Positions 43,674-54,827 of a DNA stretch of 64,000 nucleotides are shown here, piece by piece. The DNA is from Marsupella aquatica. Lineage: Eukaryota > Marchantiophyta. Below the pieces are notes generated by a model. That model was not told the DNA's origin. It made no database searches and was given only the letters and a program-made list of their open reading frames with translations. How positions within the stretch are numbered: position 1 is the first letter of the stretch; every line of letters starts with the position of its first letter. Both the position numbers and the translations under genes were made by a program. The stretch covers positions 16,306,001 to 16,370,000 of the forward strand of contig OZ316898.1 of NCBI GenBank assembly GCA_973895155.1, written 5' to 3'.

Positions 43674-43945
43674 GTGCTAATTGTAGGACAATCATGCAAC
43701 TTGTTAATCCTGTGCACAATTGTTCCCATGTCTCATACGTTTTCGAAATCAGCAAGGTGGTGCAGGTCTTTGTGTGTGGAAAACAAACACTGTTGGTGGT
43801 TGGTGGCCAAGGTCGGTTGGCATCCTTTGGAACGACCAGTTCATAGCGAACATTTTGAGCGACTCGACCTGTTTGTGCCTTGTCGTGACCTTTTTCTCAA
43901 ACCTAGATGCGGATACTTCATTATTCGTGGCTCACCTGGAATTGG
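43674..43945 (+). CDS. Exon-like segment ending in a P-loop-like motif
   Basis: The frame ends PRCGYFIIRGSPGIG and meets GTGAGTAA, a good splice donor, at about 43945. GSPGIG directly before a donor looks like the first half of a Walker A motif (GxPGIGKS) of the kind found in STAND or Crinkler-like ATPases. The Lys-Ser half would lie in the next exon, which I could not find. The upstream part (HFERLDLFVPCRDLF) fits a protein. This is a weak call. Confidence 0.3.
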
Positions 43946-43989
43946 TGAGTAAATTTTCAGAATATCATTGTTTCAAGCTTCTTCGTTTT

Positions 43990-45935
43990 TGGCCACGAGC
44001 TTGACTAACCAGACTACGCAGAATAGTTCCAATCCGGAATCATTCTAACGTTTCATTTTCATCTTCTAATAAACTAGCCTGCAATATGAACTGGTTCGTT
44101 TAAATCCCAATTTGATTATGATTGCCAGCTGTAACGCACTTCATAATTGTATACACAATTCTGTTCCTTAGGGTAAAGAATTTTCTTTTTGAATTTTAGA
44201 GGGCATTAATTTTCCAGCCTCCCTTCTTTGAACCACAGAAAACAGTTTACCTTATAAAATATACATATACATATACATATAAATATTGTTTTACAGAATA
44301 GAGATCATGTCCAGAATATACTATATTGCGTGACTGAATATTTTCCATTTTTAGTTTCTTCCATGCTTCAATCAATGCATGCTAACAACTTGTTGCATGG
44401 CTCTTTACTTTTTCCATCCATTTCATCAGTTTACTTTTTCTTGTCTATTCCCAAAAAATTGATCGAGTTTATGTGAATGTTCTAGTTATTGCAATTGTGA
44501 TATAAAGCCCCTCAAAACTTGGGCTACCTACTGCCCTGGTTTTGGGGGGCATTATATTCACAATGCCCTCTACCCAGGACATTCTCCTATTCAATTCATT
44601 AAATTAAAGTGACTAGAACTTTCTTTTTCAGACTAGTATACACACAAAAAGGTATTTATACTTGGTGACTACCATAGTCCATAGAATCAAGATTTTGATT
44701 AAGAAAGTTTTAGACCCTATAGCAATGTAAACTCTGAACTTAGAGGTACAAAATTGGAAGCCTGCTCAATCATCACCCTATTCATTAAAAGTGTATATTT
44801 TTGGGTTCAATTTTAGCCTTTAAATGTTCACTTTTTTGTCTCTAACTATCCCAACTAGATCATGTACACTTTTTTAAGTTAAAATGTACACTATTAATAG
44901 TACAATACTTTGCACCTAGAAATGGTCAATTGTAAACTTGCGGGGCAAAACAGATCTTGAAGTCTAGAAGGAATCTAGTCCTAACTGTTCATTTACGAAG
45001 GATGCACATGGTGGTATGTCTAATGACCATGACATTTAATTGTTGCTTGCCCATATATACACTTTAATTTTGAAAACCAAATGCCATGCCAAATGTACAC
45101 TTTATGCTGCCCAAAATAATGCTCATAAAGTTAATGAATATATTGATGCTCCCACAAATTGTAATGTTTGACAAGATGCTTATATAGACGGTTGCAATCC
45201 ATCTGGACCACTTTTTTCTTGAATATTTTGAAACTATTATATTCAAATAATATATATTTTTTGGTATAGATGCTCACTTTTTTGGGTGTCAAAAATTGTT
45301 TGGTTGATCCATAGGAGTCCAGAGGTCAAATGGCTGGTCCCTGGGCTGGTCTATGGCTAGAGAAGTTTTTGAGAAATGATTTGTCTCTCCTGGATGTCTT
45401 GGGGGGGTCACTTCCATAAAAGTGGTTTATCACATGTAACAATGAAAATATAGGGTCATTTAAATAGTTTTGACGGAATACTTATTAAGTTGTCATGAAA
45501 ATATTAGTTTTTTTAATTGCAAAATGCATACATGTTGTTGTGTGATTGGTGTTGTACAATTTATAAAGTGACGTAGGGTGTCATAAATGATCCAAACCTT
45601 TGCATGTGATGTACGGCCCTCTACATTAACACTGACCCCCCCCCCCCCCCAAGAGCTGGATGTCTAAACCTAGAAAGTGAATTTTGGAATGTTCTTACCC
45701 CAATCATGATAGGAAACTACTGTAGTTGCTTATCCAACTTCAAATTCTTTGTATGACTATTTCAAACTTAAACCTAAAGAGACTACATTGACAATGATGG
45801 AAGCTTGATGTTGATAGATGCATTGATCACCAGACTGATTTAGGAATCATGGCTCATGAGTGACCCTTGCTCCAAATAGCTAAAGCATCACTTTGTGATC
45901 TTTATGCTTTAATTGTGAATTTGAATGCCCAGAGA
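43990..45935. other. AT-rich intergenic DNA
   Basis: It contains a (TATACA)n-like microsatellite (44263-44284), a loose palindrome around TGCCCTGGTTTTGGGGGGCA (44530-44575) and a run of 15 C at 45636-45650. No gene was seen. Confidence 0.5.
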
Positions 45936-45937
45936 GG

Positions 45938-46075
45938 CATGGCTGCGTGGTAGCTCCAGGGGTAGCTCACGTAGTGACTCATAGGTTCTGGGTTCAAAAG
46001 TTGTGATTGACAGATCCCTTTCTGTGGGGTTTCACAGATTTCCCCTTAAATTTACAAATAAAAAATTAAAATACT
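45938..46075 (+). mobile_element. Possible tRNA-derived SINE head
   Basis: GGCATGGCTGCGTGGTAGCTC followed about 40 bp later by GGTTCTGGGTTCAAA resembles pol III A and B boxes of a tRNA-derived SINE. The stretch behind it (CTTTCTGTGGGGTTTC, then an A-rich end near 46070) fits a SINE body. It is not a functional tRNA: the boxes are imperfect and no cloverleaf forms by eye. Confidence 0.45.
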
Positions 46076-46156
46076 GTGAATTTAATGTAGTGTTCATTGT
46101 GAGAAATTCTAAGCAGTTCTCACCATTAAAGTGGACCAAACTAATTTCCTCAACTC

Positions 46157-46166
46157 GTGTGTGTGT

Positions 46167-46199
<33 letters not shown>
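46157..46199. repeat. (TG)n microsatellite
   Basis: GT dinucleotides run without interruption except for one AT. The run is translated as Cys-Val in the frame that spans it. Confidence 0.95.
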
Positions 46200-46201
<2 letters not shown>

Positions 46202-46235
46202 TCGGGGTGTGCATTCTTTGCATACTGACATACAC

Positions 46236-46659
46236 AGAAAATGTCAATAAGTGGGAGGCAATGTGGTGGCACCCGGGCTTAGAGATTAAGCCATATGATG
46301 TGCTTATGCGGGCCAGCTATGAATTCTCACGAGAGTTTGAAAATCTCAACTTGACTCAAGTTGTTGTGGAGATGTATTGGTTGTATGATACACTGCAATA
46401 TTGGATTTTTGTTGGGAGGGACGCTTACATGTACACCTCAAATAAGAACTCTTATGATTTGTATGCATACACTGAGCCAATCACACGTTCCCATTTGTCA
46501 ATCAATTGGCAGCGCATGCAGGACTCTTTGGCAAGGAAGTACATCAGAACTATTCGTTACCGCCAAAAACCCGGAAAGCAAAAGAGAGTTCTCGATCAAC
46601 CTTATGATCATCACCTACCTAGACACTACGATCATCTTGGCTTTGATGATCCATATTAG
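46236..46659 (+). CDS. Unrecognised C-terminal exon-like frame
   Basis: The last 140 codons of the frame 46003-46659 are protein-like and rich in Tyr and Trp: VVVEMYWLYDTLQYWIFVG, RDAYMYTSNKNSYDLYAY, then a basic tail RKYIRTIRYRQKPGKQK and a His-rich end. The 5' half of the open frame runs through a TG microsatellite and is not credible. The true exon start probably lies at about 46230-46260. No family was recognised. Confidence 0.35.
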
Positions 46660-47378
46660 TTAAATCTGATTGAGTGAATCCTGAATAGTCACTAATTTCA
46701 CACCTGGTACCAAACTTCCAACTTACTATAGTTGATTGACTCCAATGATGCCTACAATATTTTAACTTGTTTAAAAATTATTATATTTAAAGGGCATAGT
46801 CATTTAGGTTGAATTTTCTTGGAGCTTCTAGACATTCAAGTAGTCATGACTAACCCTTATGACAAGTCCATTCCAAAATCTTATCTCTAGCCTATGGTTG
46901 TATCACATCAGTGGTTTTTGCCACAAAGTTGACCGGTGATGGTTGTGGCAACAAACAAACACCACAAACTATTTTGTGTCTGTCATAAATGTTGCCATGA
47001 AAAATGGTTATATAATTAGACGGTCCAGGGATTTGTGGTGACTTAGGAAAATTGACAATTTAAATGCTAAAAACACTAATAAATATGAACAATAGTGGAA
47101 TGTTTTAATTATTTCCAGGAATTCCCAAATGCATTTATAAAGATTGTTAGTAATGATGAATTGATGGATATTGATATATAATTATATATCAAAACAAGGA
47201 TTGACATTCTATACTATACTTAAACTTTGAAGTACATGTTTAACATGTTTTGCGGCATAGACAAACTAGATATGGGACTGAGATCATACAACTAGATATG
47301 GGACTTGAAATCAATGAAAGGTACAAATACCATATCATACAACTTAAAATAACACAAATAATGAAAACAAGACAGCCT

Positions 47379-47783
47379 TCAAACTAAAACAAGTTTGAGA
47401 TCACAACAAAATATTTTTTCATTTGGCCATGTCCAAAGTATGTCACCGATGCTTTTGGAAGAGGGTTTGGTTCCCATCTGACTGAACAACCTGAGTGGAT
47501 GGAAACGAGTGACTTCCGCATCCGGCTCAACCTTTGACAAAGCAGTTAGTCCAGGTGAGACGCTTATCCCGTGGGTCAGGGATTCTCCACCAAGGAGATT
47601 GCGGATAGTTTTACAGTTCACTGGCCACCTCTTCCCTATAGTCCGACTCGGGAGGCTGAAATCCGCACTGATTTCCAGAATACCACCATCCCTGGAAAGG
47701 CGCCCCAAAGAGGTGTCAAGCAAAGGCCATCTGCGGCATACATTAGCATCTGTGGGCAGGGTTTCATTTTCAATAGAGTCCAA
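47379..47783 (-). CDS. Hypothetical frame, weak
   Basis: A 134-codon minus frame opens at TTG, not ATG. It has a plausible C-terminal segment (SIGDILWTWPNEKIF) but no domain I can name. The antisense frame 47509-47916 overlaps it fully, so at most one is real. Confidence 0.2.
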   Translation of the reverse strand: MDSIENETLPTDANVCRRWPLLDTSLGRLSRDGGILEISADFSLPSRTIGKRWPVNCKTIRNLLGGESLTHGISVSPGLTALSKVEPDAEVTRFHPLRLFSQMGTKPSSKSIGDILWTWPNEKIFCCDLKLVLV

Positions 47784-48138
47784 TCTGCAGCTGGTATTGA
47801 TGATGAGTGTGGATCATCTACTACTGAGAGGACTAGCGCCCGGCGCTAGTATGCTTGCTTCCACAGTGGAGACCGTTCGATATTACAAACAATGGTCACA
47901 TGATAGAAGACATTAGTTTTCAGAATGTGATCATGTGATTCGGTTGGATGAGATATCTATTGAGTGACTACAGACCTATAATTGTTTTTTGTTATCAGGA
48001 CGTGCCCTTTCAAATATGTTTACAAATTAGAAAGTGGCATAGGATGCGCTCATCACGTAGATTTGTGGCTTGGTTCATTTTTTAGTACACTTTGTGGACC
48101 TCTTAGCCACTTTTGTAGTTGCCAATTTCTAGGCTCTT

Positions 48139-50836
48139 CCTGGGGAATTTTCTTTGTTTTAATAAAATCTAGACCGCGAAAACCCCGCGGCGGGGGGGAA
48201 GCAAGCAGCATAAGAGCCAATAAACCCAGTTAACGGGAGCACCCAGATCACAATAGCCACAGCCGGGCCACTAGAGCCAGTTCTACCAAAATCCTAAACA
48301 CTAAAACGCCATCAGAGCCAATTAAACCAACAATCTTCAAAGCCAACTTTGAACATCTTCTCCATACCCAAGATGATCATATTGAGCTCTCAGAAGTCAT
48401 AGCACAAGCAGCAGCCTCTACTTTCTCCACCAAACCCCCTAGAAAGCAAAACATGAAGGCTTGGTTTGACGAGGATTGTGCTAGAGCAAGGATGCAAGCA
48501 AGATCACATTCAGGGGAAAAGAGACTTTTGGCATTCACTATGTACAAGAACTTCATCAAACACAAGAAGAGGTGCTTCTTGAAGAGTCATCAACAATCAC
48601 TATGTGAGGAGTTCATCAAACATCCAAAACGTTTTTGGGAGAGAATGCAATCAGGCAAGACTACTCCCCCCTTGGATCACCAGGACCTGGTAACCTATGT
48701 CACATCCTTGTATTTCTTTCCAGATGCTAGTGGCATGCCTTTGCCCCTTGGGGACACCATTCAGTTTACAGAGAGGGAGGTGAAGGTGCATCTTTCCCAC
48801 ATGCAACATGGGAAAGCTAAAGATCTGTTGGGCCTGAACTTGGAGCTTCTTTTGTGGGGAGGACCCTCTTTACTAACAAACTTGGTGCATGAGCTGAATC
48901 AAGCAATGACTTTAGGTTTACCTAAAGCTTGGATGACCAGAAGAGTGGTGCCTATCTTCAAAGGCAGGCAACAAGGACGATGTGCACAACTACAGAACCA
49001 TCATGGTAGGCAATACTTTTGCTAAAGTTTTGGGAGGACTACTTGAAGCCAGATTAAGCTCTTGGTTGGAGAGTGAGATGAAAAGGGCACCTTCACAAGC
49101 AGGTTTTAGGAGAGAATTCAGCACTATGGATCACATTCTCTGCTTGAGGGTGTTGTGTGAAAAGGCCAAATCTCCACATAAACCATTATTTTGCTTGTTT
49201 GTGGACTTCTCCAAGGCCTTTGACAAAGTTTCCCGATCCAAGCTTTGGGATAGGATGGTGGAGTTGGAAGTGCCTGAAGAGCTCAGGTTGGCTGTTTCTA
49301 AATTGTACCAAGAAGTGCGCATCAAACTTTCAAAGGAAACCTCTGAAGAAATCTGGAGCACTCTTGGGGTGATCCAAGGTTGTCCTCTCTCACCAACTCT
49401 CTTTGGCATCTTCATTGATCAGCTACACAACATTTTGGAGGAGCATGGTGGAGTTAGCACTCAATTGGGTAGGTTTGTCCTCCAACTTCTTATATTTGCA
49501 GATGATGTGGTCCTACTTGCTCATGCTCAAGAAGCTTTGCAACGACATCTCAATGCCTTGGAGGAGTTTTGTCAAGCAACAGGGATGGTAGTCAACCTCA
49601 AGAAGACCAAGTGTTTGGGCATTGGCACACGACAAAATCCAGAGCTCTACTTCCAAGGGAATCTGGTGGAATTTGTGAGGACCTACAAATACCTTGGGGT
49701 GGAGTTCTCTCAAAACTTGAGTTGGGCCTCATGTGTAAAATCTAGGACTGCCAATAGGTACAGAGCTTTTTATGCATTCATGAACAAATGCAAAAGAGCT
49801 GGTCTACACACTTGGAGGTTAAGGAAACATCTCTTTGGAGCTTTGGTGAAACCAGTCATTCTTTATGGAGCACCAATTTGGGGAGCAGGTGTGTCTAAAT
49901 CTGGGTGGCAACAGATTGAGGGGCTGCAAAAGCTATTTCTTGAGATGGAGCTTGGGATCAAGTCACAAACCCCATATGCACTTACACTTGCAGAGGCAGG
50001 CTTGTTTCCTTTGGAGGTGAAGGCACTCTTCCACACACTCAAATACATCATGCGTGTAAGAGAGTTGGAGGAAAACAGATTTCCTTTTCATGCCTTGCGC
50101 TCATCTTCAGCTAAAGGGTGGTATGCAGATGTGTGCAGGTGGGCCCATGCTTGGGATTTTCCTGAACATGAATGGCCAACACACCCAACCAAGCTAAGAG
50201 CAAAACTTGAGCAAAAGGCTTTGCACAAACTTTGGCATGAACCTAGCCCATGGCAGCAATACTACATGAGAGATGTGAACCCCATGAAGAAATATCGAGA
50301 ACAAGAATACTTATCTAGCACTATCTCAGTACAACTTAGACAACTTATTGCTCAGTATAGACTAAGCTCACACCACCTTGAAGTAGAACAAGGGAGATGG
50401 AAGGATATTGACAGGAAAAAGAGGGTTTGTCAACTATGTGATAGCTCTAGTATAGAGAATGAATATCATGTATTCATTGCTTGCAAGTTTTATGAGGGGG
50501 TTAGGATGGCATCTCAAATCTTGGTGAAAGATTTGTATGCATTGTTTGGTCTACCCCCTCAGCAACTTGGAAGATATATCTTTGCGGTGGATAGGGAAAG
50601 GAGAATAGGTTTGGAAAATCTTTCAGGGCTCTCTAGGTCCATAGTTTCTTTGAGGACATAGTTGTCCTCTTCTGAGCAATCTCTTTTGGTTGCTCTTTTC
50701 TTTGATTGCATTGTACTTTACTTTTTGTGGCAGCTCCTTTGACTTTCATGGTCCCGGAGCTTATAATACATTACCATTACCATTACCAATCACCACATCG
50801 GCCAGGGAGCCATAGAGCCCAGCCAGCACCAAGGTT
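48139..50836 (+). mobile_element. LINE family A, copy 2, in a composite insertion with 14-bp TSD
   Basis: ATTTCTAGGCTCTT lies on both sides (48125-48138 and 50837-50850). The LINE itself runs from about 48340 to the (CCATTA)3 tail at 50787. The insertion also carries about 200 bp before it (GC-rich CGCGAAAACCCCGCGGCGG at about 48175) and about 50 bp after the tail. Either the extra DNA moved with it, or the LINE landed in an older insertion. Confidence 0.8.
48453..50661 (+). pseudogene. LINE-A reverse transcriptase, one frameshift
   Basis: Frames 48453-49025 and 48982-50661 are one RT protein, near-identical to the copy at 25-27 kb. An extra A (TTCAAAGGCAGG here, TTCAAGGCAGG there) at about 48961 shifts the frame. 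All RT boxes remain: FVDFSKAFDKV, QGCPLSPTLFGIF, IFADDVVLLAHAQ. The C-terminal CQLCDSS...HVFIAC segment is intact. The Trp codon that is TGA in copy 1 is TGG here. Confidence 0.88.
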
Positions 50837-51630
50837 ATTTCTAGGCTCTTGTATCAGGGATATCCTAAACCCCTGATTTCATCTACATGGGCACAAATTT
50901 TCAGCTATAAGTGCTTGGTGCTACCATACCATTCGGCTGGATCAAGTATTCTATGTATTTCTGATTTGCTTCATTTTAGAGTGCAGATACCCCGGGTCGC
51001 TCAAAATATTTTGTCGATCAGCACCTGGCACTACCATCTGGCTAGATAAATTCCCATCATATGAGTTTATGGATTGTCGAGTGGCACAAGATGCTAATCA
51101 TATGGATTTGATTCATTTCAAAGTAGAGATCTATCAAGTCCTTCTGTTGGCACCAGGCTATGCCCTCTTCTTTTTTGGATAACCTAATCCTAGATTTCAT
51201 GTACAGTTCTGGAATTTTGTGTTATGAGCACCTAGCGCTACTATCGGGCCAGTATAATTGTTTTATGTTATTGGAACATGCCCTTTCAAATATGTTTACA
51301 AATTAGAAAGTGGCATAGGATGCACTCATCATGTAGATTTTTGGTTTGGTTCATTTTTGAGTACTTTGTGGATCTCTTAGCCACTTTTGTAATTGCCTGT
51401 TTCTAGGCTCTTGTATTGGGGATATCCTAAAACCTTTATTTCATCATCTTACATGGGCACAAATTTTCAGTTATAAGTGCCTTGTGCTACCATACCGTTT
51501 GGATGGATCAAGTATTCTATGTATTTCTGACTCACTTTGTTTTAGAGTGCGGATACCCGGATTTCTCAAAAACTTTTCTTGACGCCTAGGGCTACCCTCT
51601 GGCTAGATAAATTCCCATCATATGAGTTTA

Positions 51631-52576
51631 AAGCAAAAGCAAAATGTGCAAATTCTCTCTAACTCTGATGAGGAGGAAGCATCTATCGCTCAAGGAGTAG
51701 CACAAATGTGCAGGCTGACCAAGGATAGTGAGAGACGTTTCTTGGCAAAGAGTAATCTAAACAAAATTTCAAACTCATTTAGCCAGAGGAAAGTCCAACC
51801 TCCTTGGATGGGCAATGCAGATCAATGATTGTCTGCAATGAGCAAATTGAGCAAACGTCCAAACCCGATGGTCATCAACGGCAAACCATACTCTAGAATT
51901 GGTGTTCACTTGGGTTTCATTTTCATGTCAACGGGTCATAGAACGAGTGTCACAGCCGTGAGGTCCCACAGTGGAACATTTGGAGTGAGCAGTTAACGTA
52001 TTCTTTCTTTGGGGTCATGCGTTTGATGCTTGCCAACAATGGTTATGTCATAGTACTTCACAGCTCCGATTATAACCACATGAGACAAAAAAAATTGCAG
52101 TCAAGTAGAAGAACAAATTCAAACATGTTTGACAGTATTCAGTTTTGCTAGCATCTCCTTTGTATCAGGCAGATATGGATATAAAGGTAATACATCCACT
52201 TCCATTCCCCCTTTATTACGTACAATTTTGGCTAGTGGCCTCACTAACCAAAACTTGCCATTTTTGACAAATTATTATTTTGGATTCAAGTCGTTACCCT
52301 CACCATGGCTTTTTGCAAAGTGGAATGTACAGCAAAAATACCAAAACATATTGGATATGTTTCATTGACTTCATCTGAGGATGCCCATCACAAATCGATG
52401 CTGAGTGTTTGCTACCCAAAAACTGATCCTAGTCCAAGAGTTGCATTTGCACAATAGATTGTTAGTTGGTTTCATGCAAGCCGTAATGGAGATCCTTACT
52501 TTGCCTAAGGACATTGTCATTGGCTGGACTATTGGAGATGGAAGTGCTTTTGCCGTTGGGGAGTATGCAGCAAGGA
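51631..52576. other. Unassigned DNA with short frames
   Basis: Plus frames at 51622-51828 (acidic and Gln-rich) and 52129-52368 show no domain. Nothing else was recognised. Confidence 0.4.
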
Positions 52577-52578
52577 GA

Positions 52579-52673
52579 TTTGACTCATTTCTTTGCTTTG
52601 TATTTGGCTTTTTTGCCACAGCTCCCTTGACTCATTGGGTCGTCGTGGAGCTTAGAATTTGACTTTGACTTTG
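52579..52673 (+). mobile_element. LINE family B, 3' end only
   Basis: TTTGACTCATTTCTTTGC to GGAGCTTAGAATTTGACTTTGACTTTG is the last about 95 bp of LINE B, with its (TTTGAC)n tail. Several copies occur at 55-62.5 kb. Confidence 0.88.
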
Positions 52674-52689
52674 TTGTAGGGGTAGAAGA

Positions 52690-52881
52690 TAGAAACACAA
52701 AGACATCTATGTGCTCAAAAAAGTTTGGCAAATGTGTTGGAGAGACATGCCCAAAAGTTGAAGGGGCCACAGATCAGAAGGAGGACCCCAAAGATGAAGA
52801 ATCGGACGATGAGTTCACCATCCTAGGAGATGATGAAGACAGACCTTCCAACAAGAAGGATGAATTTGACCTGGAGTAAAG
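52690..52881 (+). other. Short acidic frame before a primer site
   Basis: The frame encodes ...KEDPKDEESDDEFTILGDDE...EFDLE and ends about 130 bp before the primer-binding site at 53011. By analogy with the LTR1 layout it could be the C-terminal end of an LTR-encoded protein of the next element. That is an inference from position only. Confidence 0.25.
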
Positions 52882-53010
52882 TACTTGACCTTTGTCTTTG
52901 GTACTTGCACATCCCTCCTTGCCCAAACCCTCAATACTAACAAAGTTTATGCCAGCCCAAGCCAAAATCCGCGCAAGGACGGATCTTTTGGTGTGACATA
53001 GCTTTTGTTT

Positions 53011-53030
53011 TTGGCGCTAGATGGAGGGGG
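53011..53030 (+). promoter_or_regulatory. Primer-binding site of a gypsy element
   Basis: TTGGCGCTAGATGGAGGGGG shares its sequence with the site at 1827-1846 (tRNA-Asn type) and is followed by a gag about 120 bp downstream. The adjacent LTR end is not clear; a possible CA end is at about 52997. Confidence 0.7.
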
Positions 53031-53150
53031 CAATCTTAGTCTTGTTAGAGTGGAGTCATGTGCATATGTATGGCATAATGGGACCATGTGCCCTAGTGAC
53101 TTGTTAGCTATTGCATTCATAAGAGTAGATGCCCGTCACTTGTTCTCAAG

Positions 53151-54405
53151 TTGCAATACCTAAGGAGATTGAAGAGTGAACGAGAAAGTGTGTCAACAAC
53201 AAGCTCTGAATCTTTGGACTCGGAAGATCCGCACTCGCCTCGACGGATGAATGCTCCACCGGGACCGTCAAGTTCTGGTTTAGAAGGTCTTGCTCTGGCT
53301 CCCGCTGCAATTCCACCAGTGCCACCTCCTCCACCAACTCCCATGGCAGCAGCTTTGCTCGTTGCTGCACGACTGGCCCCGGCCCCTCAGGTATCACAAC
53401 AATTGCGATTTCATTATTGCCCATTCAAGGGATGCCATGGAGATGACCCGGACAAATGGTTGGATGAATTCAAAGCCACGAGTAAAGCAAATGGGGAGGA
53501 TGCCATTAAACTGACACTTCTTCCGGGAGTAATGAGGGGTGAAGCTCATCCTTGGTACAACTCACTACAACCTGGCATTACTTGGCCGCAGTTCCAAGCG
53601 CCTTACTACAAGAGTTTTGAGCTATTGGGGCAGACTCGCATTCCTTGTTGAAAATTGGCCACCTTTGAATGGGGAAGGAGTCCTTGCAAAAGTTCATTCA
53701 AAAGTTCCAGCTAAAATTCAGCCCAAGCCAGGCGATGCGCTCCAACTCACATGGTTTCTGCATTGTTTGCCCACGGAAATGCAATTTTGGGTTTGATAGA
53801 ATAACCCAATCTCAATGCAGGCTGCCATAGCATGTACCAAAACGTTTAGGGGGTCCACTTATAACTCCCAACGAAGCCAACGGGCATGACGCAAGAAAAG
53901 CAAGTACCAAACCTTCAGCAACACTGATTCCAAATCAGATGACGAGAAGAAGAAGAAGAAGAAGAAGAAGCATCGTTTGACTTTGTCCAGCTCAGAGATA
54001 GAGTCTAGTCTGGCCACAACATCGTCCAGCAGCTCCTCCACCTCCAGTTCATCAAGTAGTGATTTGGAGAGTGAGTCCCAAAGCAAGAAGAAGAAACGGC
54101 ACATGAAGGAGGAGAAAATCAAGCCCCAAGCCCAAAGAGTAGTACCAGACCTCAAAGCAGCTGAAGCAGATAAGCTCAATGAGATTACCAATCACCTAAA
54201 AGCCTTGTCAGTACATCTCGCAGAGAAGACTATAGAGAAGAAAAAGTCGTGCAAAACCCGGCACATGTGTGGAGAGAAGTGCTTCCAATTAGGGCATGTG
54301 GTGCAAGAATGCCCAAAATGGAAGAATTGGGTCCATCAAGTCAAGTTGGACAATGTTGACGGGCCCCTGGAGCCCAGATCCGGAGTCAACCGAGTACTTC
54401 TTTGA
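53151..54405 (+). pseudogene. gag: Ty3/gypsy gag, decayed
   Basis: The frame 53151-53651 carries a Ser/Pro-rich leader and a retrotransposon-gag domain (DPDKWLDEFKATSKANGE, LPGVMRGEAHPWYNSL), colinear with the Gag at 1-1781. Frames then change at about 53650 and 53900. The frame 53977-54405 gives the Ser/Glu/Lys-rich linker and one knuckle-like CGEKCFQLGHVVQEC, whose first spacing is CX3C rather than CX2C. It is non-functional. Confidence 0.8.
53941..53973. repeat. (GAA)n microsatellite in the gag linker
   Basis: About ten consecutive GAA or AAG triplets encode a Lys/Glu run. Slippage here is a likely cause of the local frame change. Confidence 0.85.
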
Positions 54406-54615
54406 GGACCCCCCTGATTTTTTGTATCAGATCTCCACGGTGAGTCATAGGAATTTGGCAGGAAGAACCGCGTACCCATACCCTAATGGTGGTCGGGGGG
54501 CTACAAGTCATAAGTAACCGAAGCATTCCTTCAAAGCCAGGGATTTGGCGATCCCTGGTCCGACCACTTTGCAAGGGAGTGCACTGAGCAAAGACGGCAA
54601 GGGGATGATAGTGGC

Positions 54616-54635
54616 TTAGGGTTTAGGGTTTAGGG
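54616..54635 (+). repeat. Interstitial telomere-type repeat, about 3 units
   Basis: The sequence is TTAGGGTTTAGGGTTTAGGG, the plant telomere motif. It sits between the gag remains and a host gene fragment. Confidence 0.8.
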
Positions 54636-54827
54636 TGCCAGGTTTGCAAGATGGGGGCTCATCCACGGCTAATTGCCCATTGGTTATTGCAGCACAAGCA
54701 AATGCGGCTCGACCGGCACAAGTAGACCCAGCTCCAAGCGATGCGGCGGTACAAATGATAGACATGAGATGGAGTGGCAAGATGATACCACTAAATGGGT
54801 CGATGAAGAATATCCAATGGAGTCAAA

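Larger units (their letters stand above)
47985..51630. repeat. Long-period tandem repeat, split by a LINE insertion
   Basis: ACAAATTAGAAAGTGGCATA and the following 140 bp occur at 48025 and 51297. GGGCACAAATTTTCAG to ATTCCCATCATATGAGTTT occurs at 50888-51067 and 51463-51628. Removing 48139-50836 gives two or more copies of a unit of about 0.6 kb made of related sub-blocks. It is non-coding. Confidence 0.7.

Noticed and set aside
45938-46010. Functional tRNA gene
   Set aside because: The box spacing is loose and no acceptor or anticodon stem pairs by eye.
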